From the NCBI GenBank assembly GCA_944326265.1, contig CALVDE010000002.1, forward strand, positions 62,001 to 126,000: a DNA stretch of 64,000 nucleotides, in the 5' to 3' direction. Shown here in pieces: positions 18,577 through 26,525 of this stretch. The translations under genes and the position numbers were made by a program. Positions within the stretch are counted from its first letter, which is position 1, and each line of letters starts with the position of its first letter. Source of the stretch: an uncultured Bacteroidales bacterium. Lineage in GTDB: Bacteria; Bacteroidota; Bacteroidia; Bacteroidales; UBA932. The notes beneath the pieces were generated by a model. That model was not told the DNA's origin and did no database searches. It saw only the letters and a list, made by a program, of their open reading frames with translations.

Positions 18577-18780
18577 GATTTCAGACAACGGTAAGCAGAT
18601 ACACGGCATAAAATCACAATCACCTCACTATCAATACGTTCTATTTTCAACGTGTTCTTTTCGGACACTTCGGGATGCACGAAAAGCTCTCGTTACTTTT
18701 GTAAGTTCTTATTTATAGGCCTTTTACAAAAAACAGGTGCTGCAGCACTTACCGTTGCCGCTACGAGGATGCTTTTCTCC
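18577..18780. repeat. Dispersed repeat of about 205 bp, copy 1
   Basis: This stretch, from GATTTCAGACAACGG to GATGCTTTTCTCC, recurs at 26269-26473 in the same orientation. By hand alignment there are about 22 substitutions and one single-base indel (roughly 89 percent identity). No convincing gene lies inside. Together with the tRNA and two terminators it fills the 543-bp space between the M56 gene and the barrel gene. Confidence 0.85.
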
Positions 18781-18793
18781 ATTCGAGGTAAAT

Positions 18794-19576
18794 TTAGAAT
18801 CTGAAGCCTATGTACACCAGCGCACGGGCATCCGTGGCAGTGAGCATGGTGCGGTCATCCTGCCAGGGGGCACCGCTGTCGTTGAATGTCACACCTGCGT
18901 CCAGGCCGACCATGTAGTGCTCGAGGAAGGTGTACTCATAGCGCAGGCCCGCGTTGCCCGTCAGGCCGGAGACATGGTACTGCCAGGTGGAGGCGGTGTA
19001 GTTTTCGGGCTCAATCTCCGGGAACAGGGCCGCTGTCTCAAAGCAGAGGCCGTCGGCAAAGTACCATCCGATGCCGGCATAGGCGGAGAAGCGGTGATGC
19101 TCGGTGTCAATCATATGGAATACTGGACGGACCGAGACGGCCAAGGAGTTGTGACGCAGCCACGTGAGATTGTTGGGGTCATTCCCCGCCGCTATCCACC
19201 GGTCGATATAGTCGCGCACAGACGGCATATCGGCAAGACCCTCATAGCCTCCCGGGCTGTCCGTCGTGGTGACGGCCGGAGCATCCGCGATGTCCGGAAA
19301 CGTGTTGCGGTAGGAGTTCTGTACGTCCAGCTCCAGGGACAATCTGCGCACTAAGTCTCTCTGATAGCTGAATCCGTAGACAGCTGTGGCTCGGTATCTC
19401 TGCCCGAAGTTCACTCCGCCGCCGGCTGCCGGACCGGAGTACTCGGAATAGAGTCCCCAGTAACCGATGCCGCCGTAGAGTCTGACAGTGTTCTGCGCTG
19501 TAAGGACGGCGGGATTACACACTGCGGCAAACATGCATATTGTGATGGCCGCGTACAGTGATGAAAGCTTGCTCAT
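18794..19576 (-). CDS. Outer-membrane beta-barrel protein, unknown function
   Basis: A 260-residue protein with a signal peptide (SSLYAAITICMFAAVCNPAVLTAQ region, cut after AQ). Alternating hydrophobic/polar strands follow, such as VRLYGGIGYWGLYSEYSG, HRFSAYAGIGWYFADGL and LRYEYTFLEHYMVGLDAG. The last residues ARALVYIGFRF end in Phe, the usual outer-membrane barrel sorting signature. About eight strands would fit. I chose the ATG at 19576 because a -7 box TATATTTG sits at 19607-19614; the longer frame would start upstream of it. Specific function cannot be read from the sequence. Confidence 0.8.
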   Translation of the reverse strand: MSKLSSLYAAITICMFAAVCNPAVLTAQNTVRLYGGIGYWGLYSEYSGPAAGGGVNFGQRYRATAVYGFSYQRDLVRRLSLELDVQNSYRNTFPDIADAPAVTTTDSPGGYEGLADMPSVRDYIDRWIAAGNDPNNLTWLRHNSLAVSVRPVFHMIDTEHHRFSAYAGIGWYFADGLCFETAALFPEIEPENYTASTWQYHVSGLTGNAGLRYEYTFLEHYMVGLDAGVTFNDSGAPWQDDRTMLTATDARALVYIGFRF

Positions 19577-19606
19577 GATTCTGATTCGGTTATATGGTTC
19601 AGGCCG

Positions 19607-19614
19607 CAAATATA
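19607..19614 (-). promoter_or_regulatory. -7 box of the barrel-protein gene
   Basis: The minus strand reads TATATTTG, 30 nt before the ATG at 19576. Confidence 0.55.
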
Positions 19615-19755
19615 ATATGGAAAAGTTCCGGCAAGATAAAAATAAAATCACGGGCCACAGCGCGGCTTTCAAGTGTCAAACTGTTTTTATACAAGCACAT
19701 ACACCCTATATGATTCCACATTTTAAAGGTCACATCACCGTTGGTGCGGACGCAA

Positions 19756-21507
19756 TTACCGCTTTCCCCAGGCGGCCAAGCGGCTGCTGAGGTACTTTGC
19801 GAGACTGCCGTCGAGGCCCATTTTACGGGCGAGTCTGGTCTTGCGCGTGCTGAGGTTGGTCTCGCTGATGTCGAGGATGGTGCACAATGTGCTGGCGGGA
19901 TATCCGAGGCAGGTGAGGATTATAAGGTACCGCTCGTCCTTCGACAGGCCGGGATATTCCGAGAACAGTCCGCTGAGGAACCCCGGGTACACGGTGTCCA
20001 TCAGGGTGCTCGCGTCACCGTAGGTGTTGATGCCGCGGATGAAGTCGCGGGCGACGTCCACGGATCTGTCAAGAAGGTGATCGGGATTGCTCTGATGGAT
20101 GTCGTAGATGTCGATGATCTTACGCATGGTACTGTAGGTAAGGTTGTAGAACCGCATCAGGCCGCTGTTGGCAGCAGCATAGCGGCGGAACATCTGCTCC
20201 ATGGATTTTCTTGCCTCCTCCTCATGGATTTTCTCCTCACGAAGGCTGTTGCTCTCCGCTGTCTGACGGTCCAGCTCCTTCCCGCGGATATCCGCCAGGG
20301 CCTTGAACCTGCGGGCCTCGGCCCTCTGCCGCCGGAGCATTGTCCTGAGGAGGACAATGACAGCTGTCACCGCCGCGGCGGCCAGAAGGAAAATGACGGT
20401 GAGCAGCAGGATACTCCTGTCCCGTCTGTACAGCTCTGCCTCGAGCCGGGAGTGGTCATACCGCAGTTCCGAGTCCCGGAGCTGGGATTCGTAGCCTTCC
20501 TCAAGGATTGACAACTCTATTCTATGTGCGTGACTTTGGTTTATCAGTATGTCATCACTGTTATTTTCCAACTCTGCAATCTCTTTAAAAAGCGAGTAGA
20601 TTAGAAGACTGTCCGCCTGACTGTAGGCCTTAATAGACTCACAATAGAACCGGGCAGAGTCTGCCATCTTTAAATCAACATAGCATTTTGTGGTAAGATA
20701 TTGAAAGTCATTATACAGGCTCTCCTCGGCAATATTTTGAGGTATCTCTCCATACTGTGAGAAGGCTCTCTTGATTAAGTCTAAGATTTTCCTTGCATCG
20801 TCATCAGGTTCATAGACATAACAGAGAAGGTCAAATGCAGAGAGGCCACAGAGTCGATTATCATACTGCTCTGCCATTGACAATGCCTTCTCCAAATGAG
20901 GAATGGCTTTATCTACTGAGTCAATCATCAATATTCTGGACAGAGAAAGATGGGCAGACATAATACGTTCGGGCAGTTCTGCTTTCTCAAAACACTCGAG
21001 TGCTTTTCTATATCTGAGAATAGCCGCCTGTTCGTTCACAAAACTACTTCTGTAGAGCGAGGCTATACGGGTATGGAGCAGACCTAACTGCTCCATATTG
21101 CCCATACGTTCGACCAAAGGCTCCGCCTCCTTATAGGCGAGCATCGCACCCTCCGCGTCGCCCCGCTCCGAGAGCACCGCCCCCTGCATGACCAGCGCAC
21201 GGGCCAGCAGCTCTTCCGGTCCGCGGCGGCGGTAATAACTTACTGCTTCCGACACCGCGGTGTCCTCTGCTACAGGCAGGTAGTTCTTATACTCCGCCTC
21301 CGTCATGAGCAGGGTATGGAATGCACGGTCCTCTCTGTCCATTCTCCCGATCTCCGCACTGTCGATACCGCTCAGAATGTCAAGGGCACCCTGCGGATCC
21401 GTCATCATCAGGGAGTCCGCGGCGGCAAGCTCAGGATACCGGCTCACATGCCTGCCTGAGCACGAGCACAGTGAGCAGAGCAGTACTATCAGGTATAGAA
21501 TTTTCAT
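19756..21507 (-). CDS. TPR-transmembrane-HTH regulator, copy A of a near-duplicate pair
   Basis: A 583-residue protein. An N-terminal signal/lipoprotein-like segment (LLCSLCSCSGR) is followed by a helical TPR region to about residue 330. A membrane helix lies around residues 345-370 (ILLLTVIFLLAAAAVTAVIVLL), then a coiled coil. The C-terminal LuxR-like helix-turn-helix reads LSKDERYLIILTCLGYPAS and ISETNLSTRKTRLARKMG. It probably senses something outside the inner membrane and regulates genes directly. Residues 1 to about 128 and about 330 to 572 are almost identical to copy B (23154-24899), while the TPR core differs strongly. The last residues also differ (AAWGKR against ENC). Confidence 0.82.
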   Translation of the reverse strand: MKILYLIVLLCSLCSCSGRHVSRYPELAAADSLMMTDPQGALDILSGIDSAEIGRMDREDRAFHTLLMTEAEYKNYLPVAEDTAVSEAVSYYRRRGPEELLARALVMQGAVLSERGDAEGAMLAYKEAEPLVERMGNMEQLGLLHTRIASLYRSSFVNEQAAILRYRKALECFEKAELPERIMSAHLSLSRILMIDSVDKAIPHLEKALSMAEQYDNRLCGLSAFDLLCYVYEPDDDARKILDLIKRAFSQYGEIPQNIAEESLYNDFQYLTTKCYVDLKMADSARFYCESIKAYSQADSLLIYSLFKEIAELENNSDDILINQSHAHRIELSILEEGYESQLRDSELRYDHSRLEAELYRRDRSILLLTVIFLLAAAAVTAVIVLLRTMLRRQRAEARRFKALADIRGKELDRQTAESNSLREEKIHEEEARKSMEQMFRRYAAANSGLMRFYNLTYSTMRKIIDIYDIHQSNPDHLLDRSVDVARDFIRGINTYGDASTLMDTVYPGFLSGLFSEYPGLSKDERYLIILTCLGYPASTLCTILDISETNLSTRKTRLARKMGLDGSLAKYLSSRLAAWGKR

Positions 21508-21511
21508 GCTG

Positions 21512-21519
21512 CAAAGATA
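21512..21519 (-). promoter_or_regulatory. -7 box of regulator copy A, next to the start codon
   Basis: The minus strand reads TATCTTTG, ending only 4 nt before the ATG at 21507. Transcription would begin at or very near the A of ATG, giving a leaderless message. The same arrangement is present in copy B. Confidence 0.6.
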
Positions 21520-21545
21520 CGCAATAAGGGATAAAACGTATGGCG

Positions 21546-21684
21546 GTCACATGACAGTCACATAAGACAAGGTCTTTATCGTTAGTCAGACATGTTGATA
21601 TTCAACAAAGAACGAAGTACAAGACTCTATGCCGAGAGTACAGAAAAGAACTTCAGTCACATGACGGTCACATAAGATCAGGCC
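21546..21684. promoter_or_regulatory. Two 29-bp direct repeats upstream of regulator copy A
   Basis: 21546-21574 and 21656-21684 match at 25 of 29 positions and are exactly 110 bp apart. Each holds two GTCACAT units 11 bp apart (GTCACATGACRGTCACATAAG). The first lies just upstream of the copy A promoter and the second overlaps the end of the AlbA-type gene. They look like tandem activator sites and are not found upstream of copy B. Confidence 0.55.
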
Positions 21685-23129
21685 CAGTATGGCAGGTAAC
21701 CTTTGTATTTTTTACTGTTATTCCCGGGATCGGCGTCCTTAATCAATCCGTTTTCCAGTGCCTCTTTTATCAATCTGGATACCATTGAGTAGTTTTTCTG
21801 TTCTATGCCGAGTCTCCGACGCAGTGTCTGATTGGTCAGCATCTCGCCATTGACATACCTGAGGCAAGCATGCTGGTAGCATGCGGCCAGTTTTTCCTGT
21901 CTTGTCAATTCCGAAAGCGGACGATACGAAAACAGTGTGACAGTGGTCCTGTTCTCTGAAACGGTGAAGCGGAGCGGCGGGAGCATGTACGTCTCGCTGC
22001 CTGTCATGGCTTTATCCATGCCGCTGCCCTTTTCCTCGCAGAAACCCATTCTGCGCATAATGTCGGCAAGGCTATCGTTGCGCGATATGTATTCGTCAAT
22101 AAACCTGTCGGTACTGATAAGGGGAATACCTGGATTTGAGATTTCCATACGATTGGAGTATATCTCAATCATTGGGAAGCCAGACTGCGCGAAGTCCTGG
22201 TGTATAATCATGTTGGCTACTATCTCTCTGATTGTAACCTGCGGATAGGATGTGATATTTTCCCGGAGAGCCCGGCCTATTCTCTCGTCCGCCGGAAGTT
22301 GCCCGGCAATCCAGTCTATCATGGTACTGAACGAAAGCGCGTAACCTTTCATGAATATCTGTTCCCGCTCTGTTTCCTGTTTACCACTGCCCCTGTAGAC
22401 TATCACGCGCACGGCTTTGCGACGGAGATGGTCAAAGTCGGACAGGTCTTTGGCCAACAGAATTGCTCCAAGCTCTGTTATAGCCAGTCCGGTCTCATCA
22501 TCGGTGATGAAACTCTCACTCCTGAACCTGTCTACTATAGCCTGCTGTGTGGTAGGCAACGGAAGTCCCATCAAGTCGAAATAGGTCTCTACTGACAGGA
22601 GTGAGATGACCTCGGAAACAGAAAGGTTTTGCTTTACTGTGATTTTATCCAGGGGCTTACCGTTGTTCCTGTTCCATATCTTGGCTTCTTTGTCCTTGAA
22701 CATCGTTAGTTTCTTGGTCAGGGAGCCGACTCTTATATATGCTTCGTTAGTAAATTCTACCGGTACGTTTACTGCTGCAGGTACGCGGAACATGGATATA
22801 TGCCGGCCTCCGCAGCAGTCAAATTCGTAGGTTTCAAAATCAATCCTGGGGTTGAGACGCAAGGCAAGCCACATTTCGAGTTCCTCATTTCCTTTCTTGT
22901 GGGATTTGATTCTGAACGTAGTGCCTATAATCTCGTGGGTGGTATCGTCCACACCGAAAACCAAGTATCCATAAGGCTTGTTATGCAGACAAGCCGAATT
23001 GGACAAAGCAGAAAGGCGCTCGCCGATTTCTTCCGGAGAATGGAAATTACGCTTGAATTCCACCCACTCTGTCTCGTAAGGGAAAGATATTAGCGCATCT
23101 ATAAGTTTTGTCAGTTCGTTGTCGGTCAT
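21678..23129 (-). CDS. AlbA_2/Schlafen-type ATP-binding protein (COG2865-like)
   Basis: A 483-residue protein. The N-terminal AlbA_2 domain (about 15-135) contains ETEWVEFKRNF, SALSNSACLHNKPYGYLVFGVDD and AYIRVGSLTKKL. The central to C-terminal half contains the ATPase-like part with TIREIVANMIIHQDF, EIYSNRMEISNPG and MRRMGFCEEKGSGMDKA. A winged-helix end follows (MLTNQTLRRRLGIEQ). Proteins of this family are common in accessory DNA; proposed roles include transcription control and defence, with none proven. It sits precisely between two near-identical regulator genes. Its -7 box TAACTTTG (23149-23156, minus) overlaps the stop codon of copy B, so it has its own promoter. Confidence 0.85.
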   Translation of the reverse strand: MTDNELTKLIDALISFPYETEWVEFKRNFHSPEEIGERLSALSNSACLHNKPYGYLVFGVDDTTHEIIGTTFRIKSHKKGNEELEMWLALRLNPRIDFETYEFDCCGGRHISMFRVPAAVNVPVEFTNEAYIRVGSLTKKLTMFKDKEAKIWNRNNGKPLDKITVKQNLSVSEVISLLSVETYFDLMGLPLPTTQQAIVDRFRSESFITDDETGLAITELGAILLAKDLSDFDHLRRKAVRVIVYRGSGKQETEREQIFMKGYALSFSTMIDWIAGQLPADERIGRALRENITSYPQVTIREIVANMIIHQDFAQSGFPMIEIYSNRMEISNPGIPLISTDRFIDEYISRNDSLADIMRRMGFCEEKGSGMDKAMTGSETYMLPPLRFTVSENRTTVTLFSYRPLSELTRQEKLAACYQHACLRYVNGEMLTNQTLRRRLGIEQKNYSMVSRLIKEALENGLIKDADPGNNSKKYKGYLPYWA

Positions 23130-23148
23130 GCTATCTGTAGATTTGGAG

Positions 23149-23156
23149 CAAAGTTA
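23149..23156 (-). promoter_or_regulatory. -7 box of the AlbA_2 gene
   Basis: The minus strand reads TAACTTTG, 19 nt before the ATG at 23129. It includes the TAA stop codon (23154-23156) of the upstream regulator. Confidence 0.5.
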
Positions 23157-24899
23157 GCAATTTTCGGCCAAGCGGCTGCTGAGGTACTTTGCGAGGCTGC
23201 CGTCGAGGCCCATTTTACGGGCGAGTCTGGTCTTGCGCGTGCTGAGGTTGGTCTCGCTGATGTCGAGGATGGTGCACAATGTGCTGGCGGGATATCCGAG
23301 GCAGGTGAGGATTATAAGGTACCGCTCGTCCTTCGACAGGCCGGGATATTCCGAGAACAGTCCGCTGAGGAACCCCGGGTACACGGTGTCCATCAGGGTG
23401 CTCGCGTCACCGTAGGTGTTGATGCCGCGGATGAAGTCGCGGGCGACGTCCACGGATCTGTCAAGAAGGTGATCGGGATTGCTCTGATGGATGTCGTAGA
23501 TGTCGATGATCTTACGCATGGTACTGTAGGTAAGGTTGTAGAACCGCATCAGGCCGCTGTTGGCAGCAGCATAGCGGCGGAACATCTGCTCCATGGATTT
23601 TCTTGCCTCCTCCTCATGGATTTTCTCCTCACGAAGGCTGTTGCTCTCCGCTGTCTGACGGTCCAGCTCCTTCCCGCGGATATCCGCCAGGGCCTTGAAC
23701 CTGCGGGCCTCGGCCCTCTGCTGCCGGAGCATTGTCCTGAGGAGGAAGATCACAGCTGCCACCGCCGCGCCTGACAGAAGGAAAATGACGGTAAGCAGCA
23801 GGATACTCCTGTCCCGTCTGTACAGCTCCGCCTCGAGCCGGGAGTGGTCATACCGCAGTTCCGAGTCCCGGAGCTGGGATTCGTAGCCTTCCTCCAGGAT
23901 TGACAACTCTATTCTGTGTGCATTCTCCTGATATCTCAGCATTTTCTCGCTGTCGTTTTCCAGTGCCGCTATGTCTTTGTAAAGGTTGTATAAATAAAGA
24001 CTGTCCGCCTGGTTACGAATTTGAAGAAAGTCGCAATATATTCGTGCGGAGTCAGCTTCGCCCATTTTAATATAAGCTGTTGCTGTACTATTCAGCAGAT
24101 TATTGTATAGATTCTCTTCTACAATGTTCTGAGGCTTATCCCCGTACTGTGAGAAGGCTTTCTTGGCCAAGTTGACGGTTCTTCTTGCATCATCCTCAGA
24201 TTCATAGACATAACAGAGAAGATCAAGTGCAGAGAGGCCGCAGAGCCGGTTTCCGTACTGTTCTGCCATTGACAATGCCTTCTCCAAATGGGGTATGGCC
24301 TTGTCTGTTGAGTCAACAATCAATACTCTGGCGAGAGAAACTTCAGTAAACATAATTCGCTCGGGCAAATCTGCTTTCTCAAAGCAGTCAAGTGCTTTCC
24401 TGTATCTGAGGACAGTGCTTGGTTTATTCACCAGGCTCATCTGGTAGAGTGATGCGAGACGAGTGTGGAGCAAACCGAGCTGCTCCATGTCGGCCGTGCG
24501 CTCGACCAAAGGCTCCGCCTCCTTATAGGCGAGCATCGCACCCTCCGCGTCGCCCCGCTCCGAGAGCACCGCCCCCTGCATGACCAGCGCACGGGCCAGC
24601 AGCTCTTCCGGTCCGCGGCGGCGGTAATAACTTACTGCTTCCGACACCGCGGTGTCCTCTGCTACAGGCAGGTAGTTCTTATACTCCGCCTCCGTCATGA
24701 GCAGGGTATGGAATGCACGGTCCTCTCTGTCCATTCTCCCGATCTCCGCACTGTCGATACCGCTCAGAATGTCAAGGGCACCCTGCGGATCCGTCATCAT
24801 CAGGGAGTCCGCGGCGGCAAGCTCAGGATACCGGCTCACATGCCTGCCTGAGCACGAGCACAGTGAGCAGAGCAGTACTATCAGGTATAGAATTTTCAT
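23154..24899 (-). CDS. TPR-transmembrane-HTH regulator, copy B of a near-duplicate pair
   Basis: A 581-residue protein with the same layout as 19756-21507: signal/lipoprotein-like start, TPR region, one membrane helix (ILLLTVIFLLSGAAVAAVIFLL), coiled coil and LuxR-like HTH. The first roughly 400 bp of coding sequence, together with the start codon and -7 box, look identical to copy A. The last roughly 750 bp are nearly identical. Between them the TPR core is only moderately similar, for example DSARIYCDFLQIRNQADSL against DSARFYCESIKAYSQADSL. This points to duplication followed by divergence of the sensor core, or gene conversion of the ends. The truncated receptor gene lies just upstream. 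Confidence 0.82.
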   Translation of the reverse strand: MKILYLIVLLCSLCSCSGRHVSRYPELAAADSLMMTDPQGALDILSGIDSAEIGRMDREDRAFHTLLMTEAEYKNYLPVAEDTAVSEAVSYYRRRGPEELLARALVMQGAVLSERGDAEGAMLAYKEAEPLVERTADMEQLGLLHTRLASLYQMSLVNKPSTVLRYRKALDCFEKADLPERIMFTEVSLARVLIVDSTDKAIPHLEKALSMAEQYGNRLCGLSALDLLCYVYESEDDARRTVNLAKKAFSQYGDKPQNIVEENLYNNLLNSTATAYIKMGEADSARIYCDFLQIRNQADSLYLYNLYKDIAALENDSEKMLRYQENAHRIELSILEEGYESQLRDSELRYDHSRLEAELYRRDRSILLLTVIFLLSGAAVAAVIFLLRTMLRQQRAEARRFKALADIRGKELDRQTAESNSLREEKIHEEEARKSMEQMFRRYAAANSGLMRFYNLTYSTMRKIIDIYDIHQSNPDHLLDRSVDVARDFIRGINTYGDASTLMDTVYPGFLSGLFSEYPGLSKDERYLIILTCLGYPASTLCTILDISETNLSTRKTRLARKMGLDGSLAKYLSSRLAENC

Positions 24900-24903
24900 G
24901 CTG

Positions 24904-24911
24904 CAAAGATA
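24904..24911 (-). promoter_or_regulatory. -7 box of regulator copy B, next to the start codon
   Basis: TATCTTTG on the minus strand, 4 nt before the ATG at 24899, as in copy A. Sequence identity with copy A ends at this box. Confidence 0.6.
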
Positions 24912-24927
24912 GCATGAAATCCTGTCA

Positions 24928-25983
24928 TCATTCGCCTTTTATCCTGCCCTGAAGTCCTCCGGCGGAGCGGTTCGACGCCTTCCTGACAAATTTGTCCCCG
25001 AAGGTCTGCCTGTAAGTGAATATGAAGATTCCGGGATAAGTACGGAGGTTGCGCCTGTATGAGTAGCTGTCCGTGGAGAAGAACCTGGGGCCGAAGCATC
25101 CGAGTATGTCCACGGCGTCTATGCTTACCGTTCCTCCAAAACCGAACTGCTTGGAGAAGGACAGACCCAGCTGGTGCCTGTCCGGGATTTCCCATGTCAG
25201 GGATCTCGTGGGGGAGGCGTAGCTGTAGTTCAGGGACGCCTGGGGCGAGACTTTATTGAACTGGTAAATGCCCTCGGCACTGGCGCTTCCATCAAATCCC
25301 CGGCCGGGTTCCTTCTTGTACACGATATTGATTACGGCCTTGCCGGCAGCAGCCCTGAAGGACGCTCCGGGAGAGGTGACGACCTCGATTTCCTCGATTT
25401 TGTCAGCGGAGGTGTTGCGCAGGATGTCCATTGCCGCCTCCTGTCCCATCACAGGCTTGCGGCCGTCTATCCATATCTCAGCGTTCTTCCCGCCCACCAC
25501 CGAGACGTTTTCACGGTAGACGGTCACAAGCGGCGTGTATCCCAGGATAGTATATGCGTTTACCGCAGCGGCCACCTCTGCCGGAGGCGAGTAGACCAGC
25601 TTGCCGGGGCGCCTGTCCACGAGCCCCCTGCTGGCGGTAACCGTCACCTCGTCCAGCCGCTCCACGGACGGCTCCAGGACTATGGTCAGGAAATCCCCGG
25701 TCACCGGTCTCAGGACCTTTTCAAATCCTATGAAGGATACTTCTACAAATGACCCGCCGGAAACGTCATCAAGCGAGAAGAATCCGGAGGTGTCGGCGTA
25801 TGTAAAATCCATGACGGTGCTGTCTGTCCCGGACATCAGGACGACGAGCGCCGACTCAACGGGAGTCCCGGACGGGTCGGTCACTTTTCCCTTGAGGTCG
25901 CGGGAGGAGGCCAAGGCGCAGAGCGCGGATACGGCGGTCAATAGGAGGATGGCGGTTAAGCGTGATGGCATATTCATATTCAT
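24928..25983 (-). CDS. TonB-dependent receptor-like protein with most of its barrel deleted in frame
   Basis: A 351-residue protein. It has a signal peptide (LTAILLLTAVSALCALASS), then a carboxypeptidase-regulatory-like domain (about 28-105: LKGKVTDPSGTPVESALV) and a plug-like domain (about 110-225: ILGYTPLVTVYRENVSVVGG, EIWIDGRKPV, IEEIEVVTSPGASF). The first barrel strands follow to about residue 275. It then jumps to what looks like the last strands of an OMP barrel (HQLGLSFSKQFGFGG, FIFTYRQTFGDKF) and a Gly-Arg-Ile-Lys end. Full-length relatives are around 750-800 residues, so several hundred residues of barrel are missing without a frameshift. It is probably a remnant; function as a small plug-carrying protein is possible. 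The start at 25983 fits the -7 box at 26013-26020. Confidence 0.7.
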   Translation of the reverse strand: MNMNMPSRLTAILLLTAVSALCALASSRDLKGKVTDPSGTPVESALVVLMSGTDSTVMDFTYADTSGFFSLDDVSGGSFVEVSFIGFEKVLRPVTGDFLTIVLEPSVERLDEVTVTASRGLVDRRPGKLVYSPPAEVAAAVNAYTILGYTPLVTVYRENVSVVGGKNAEIWIDGRKPVMGQEAAMDILRNTSADKIEEIEVVTSPGASFRAAAGKAVINIVYKKEPGRGFDGSASAEGIYQFNKVSPQASLNYSYASPTRSLTWEIPDRHQLGLSFSKQFGFGGTVSIDAVDILGCFGPRFFSTDSYSYRRNLRTYPGIFIFTYRQTFGDKFVRKASNRSAGGLQGRIKGE

Positions 25984-26012
25984 GTTCGTGTCGTGTTTGT
26001 GAAAATTTTCCG

Positions 26013-26020
26013 CAAACATA
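26013..26020 (-). promoter_or_regulatory. -7 box of the truncated receptor gene
   Basis: TATGTTTG on the minus strand, 29 nt before the ATG at 25983. Confidence 0.5.
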
Positions 26021-26268
26021 ATACTGAACGGCTCATCCGGGGCAATAAATAAATTCACAGGCAGGATGGCGGACGTTCCATCACACCATCGTAACAATCA
26101 GATACTTGCACGATTTTCACCATGTAAAATATTATTCACAGCCAGCATTCAGGTCTTGCCTTTTAGGCGCAATCTCTCCAGAACTGCCGGTTGGTCGGCA
26201 CCTTCAGGATAGGAATCCGGGGTAGGGCCGCTGGGAAGGGCCCCTGAGGCTGGTCGGACAAATGCTGC

Positions 26269-26473
26269 GATTTCAGACAACGGTAAGCAGATACACGGCG
26301 TAAAATCACAATTGCTTCACAATCAATACGTTCTATTTTTAACGTGCTCTTTTCGGACACTTCGGGGCGCACGAAAAGCTCTCGTTGCTTTTGCAAGTTC
26401 TTATTTTTCTGCCTTTTACAAAAAGTAGATGCAGCAGCTCCTACCGTTGCCGCTGCGAAGATGCTTTTTCTCC
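26269..26473. repeat. Dispersed repeat of about 205 bp, copy 2
   Basis: Second copy of the element at 18577-18780, same orientation, about 89 percent identical. It occupies most of the 542-bp space (25984-26525) between the receptor remnant and the sigma-partner gene. Apart from the receptor promoter I see no other feature there. Confidence 0.85.
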
Positions 26474-26525
26474 AAAGGGACTCTCCGGCGGAAGAGCATA
26501 CTGCACATGCCTTAGCGGCACACTC

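Noticed and set aside
18465..18680. Minus-strand ORF in dispersed repeat copy 1, similar to one at 26163-26396 in copy 2
   Set aside because: The two share a segment of about 30 residues simply because the DNA repeats. Several of the few base changes alter residues and the ends differ completely, so protein-level constraint is not visible.
19756..24899. Reading the duplicated block as a composite transposon
   Set aside because: No transposase, integrase or terminal inverted repeats are visible. The repeated parts are the coding ends of a regulator.
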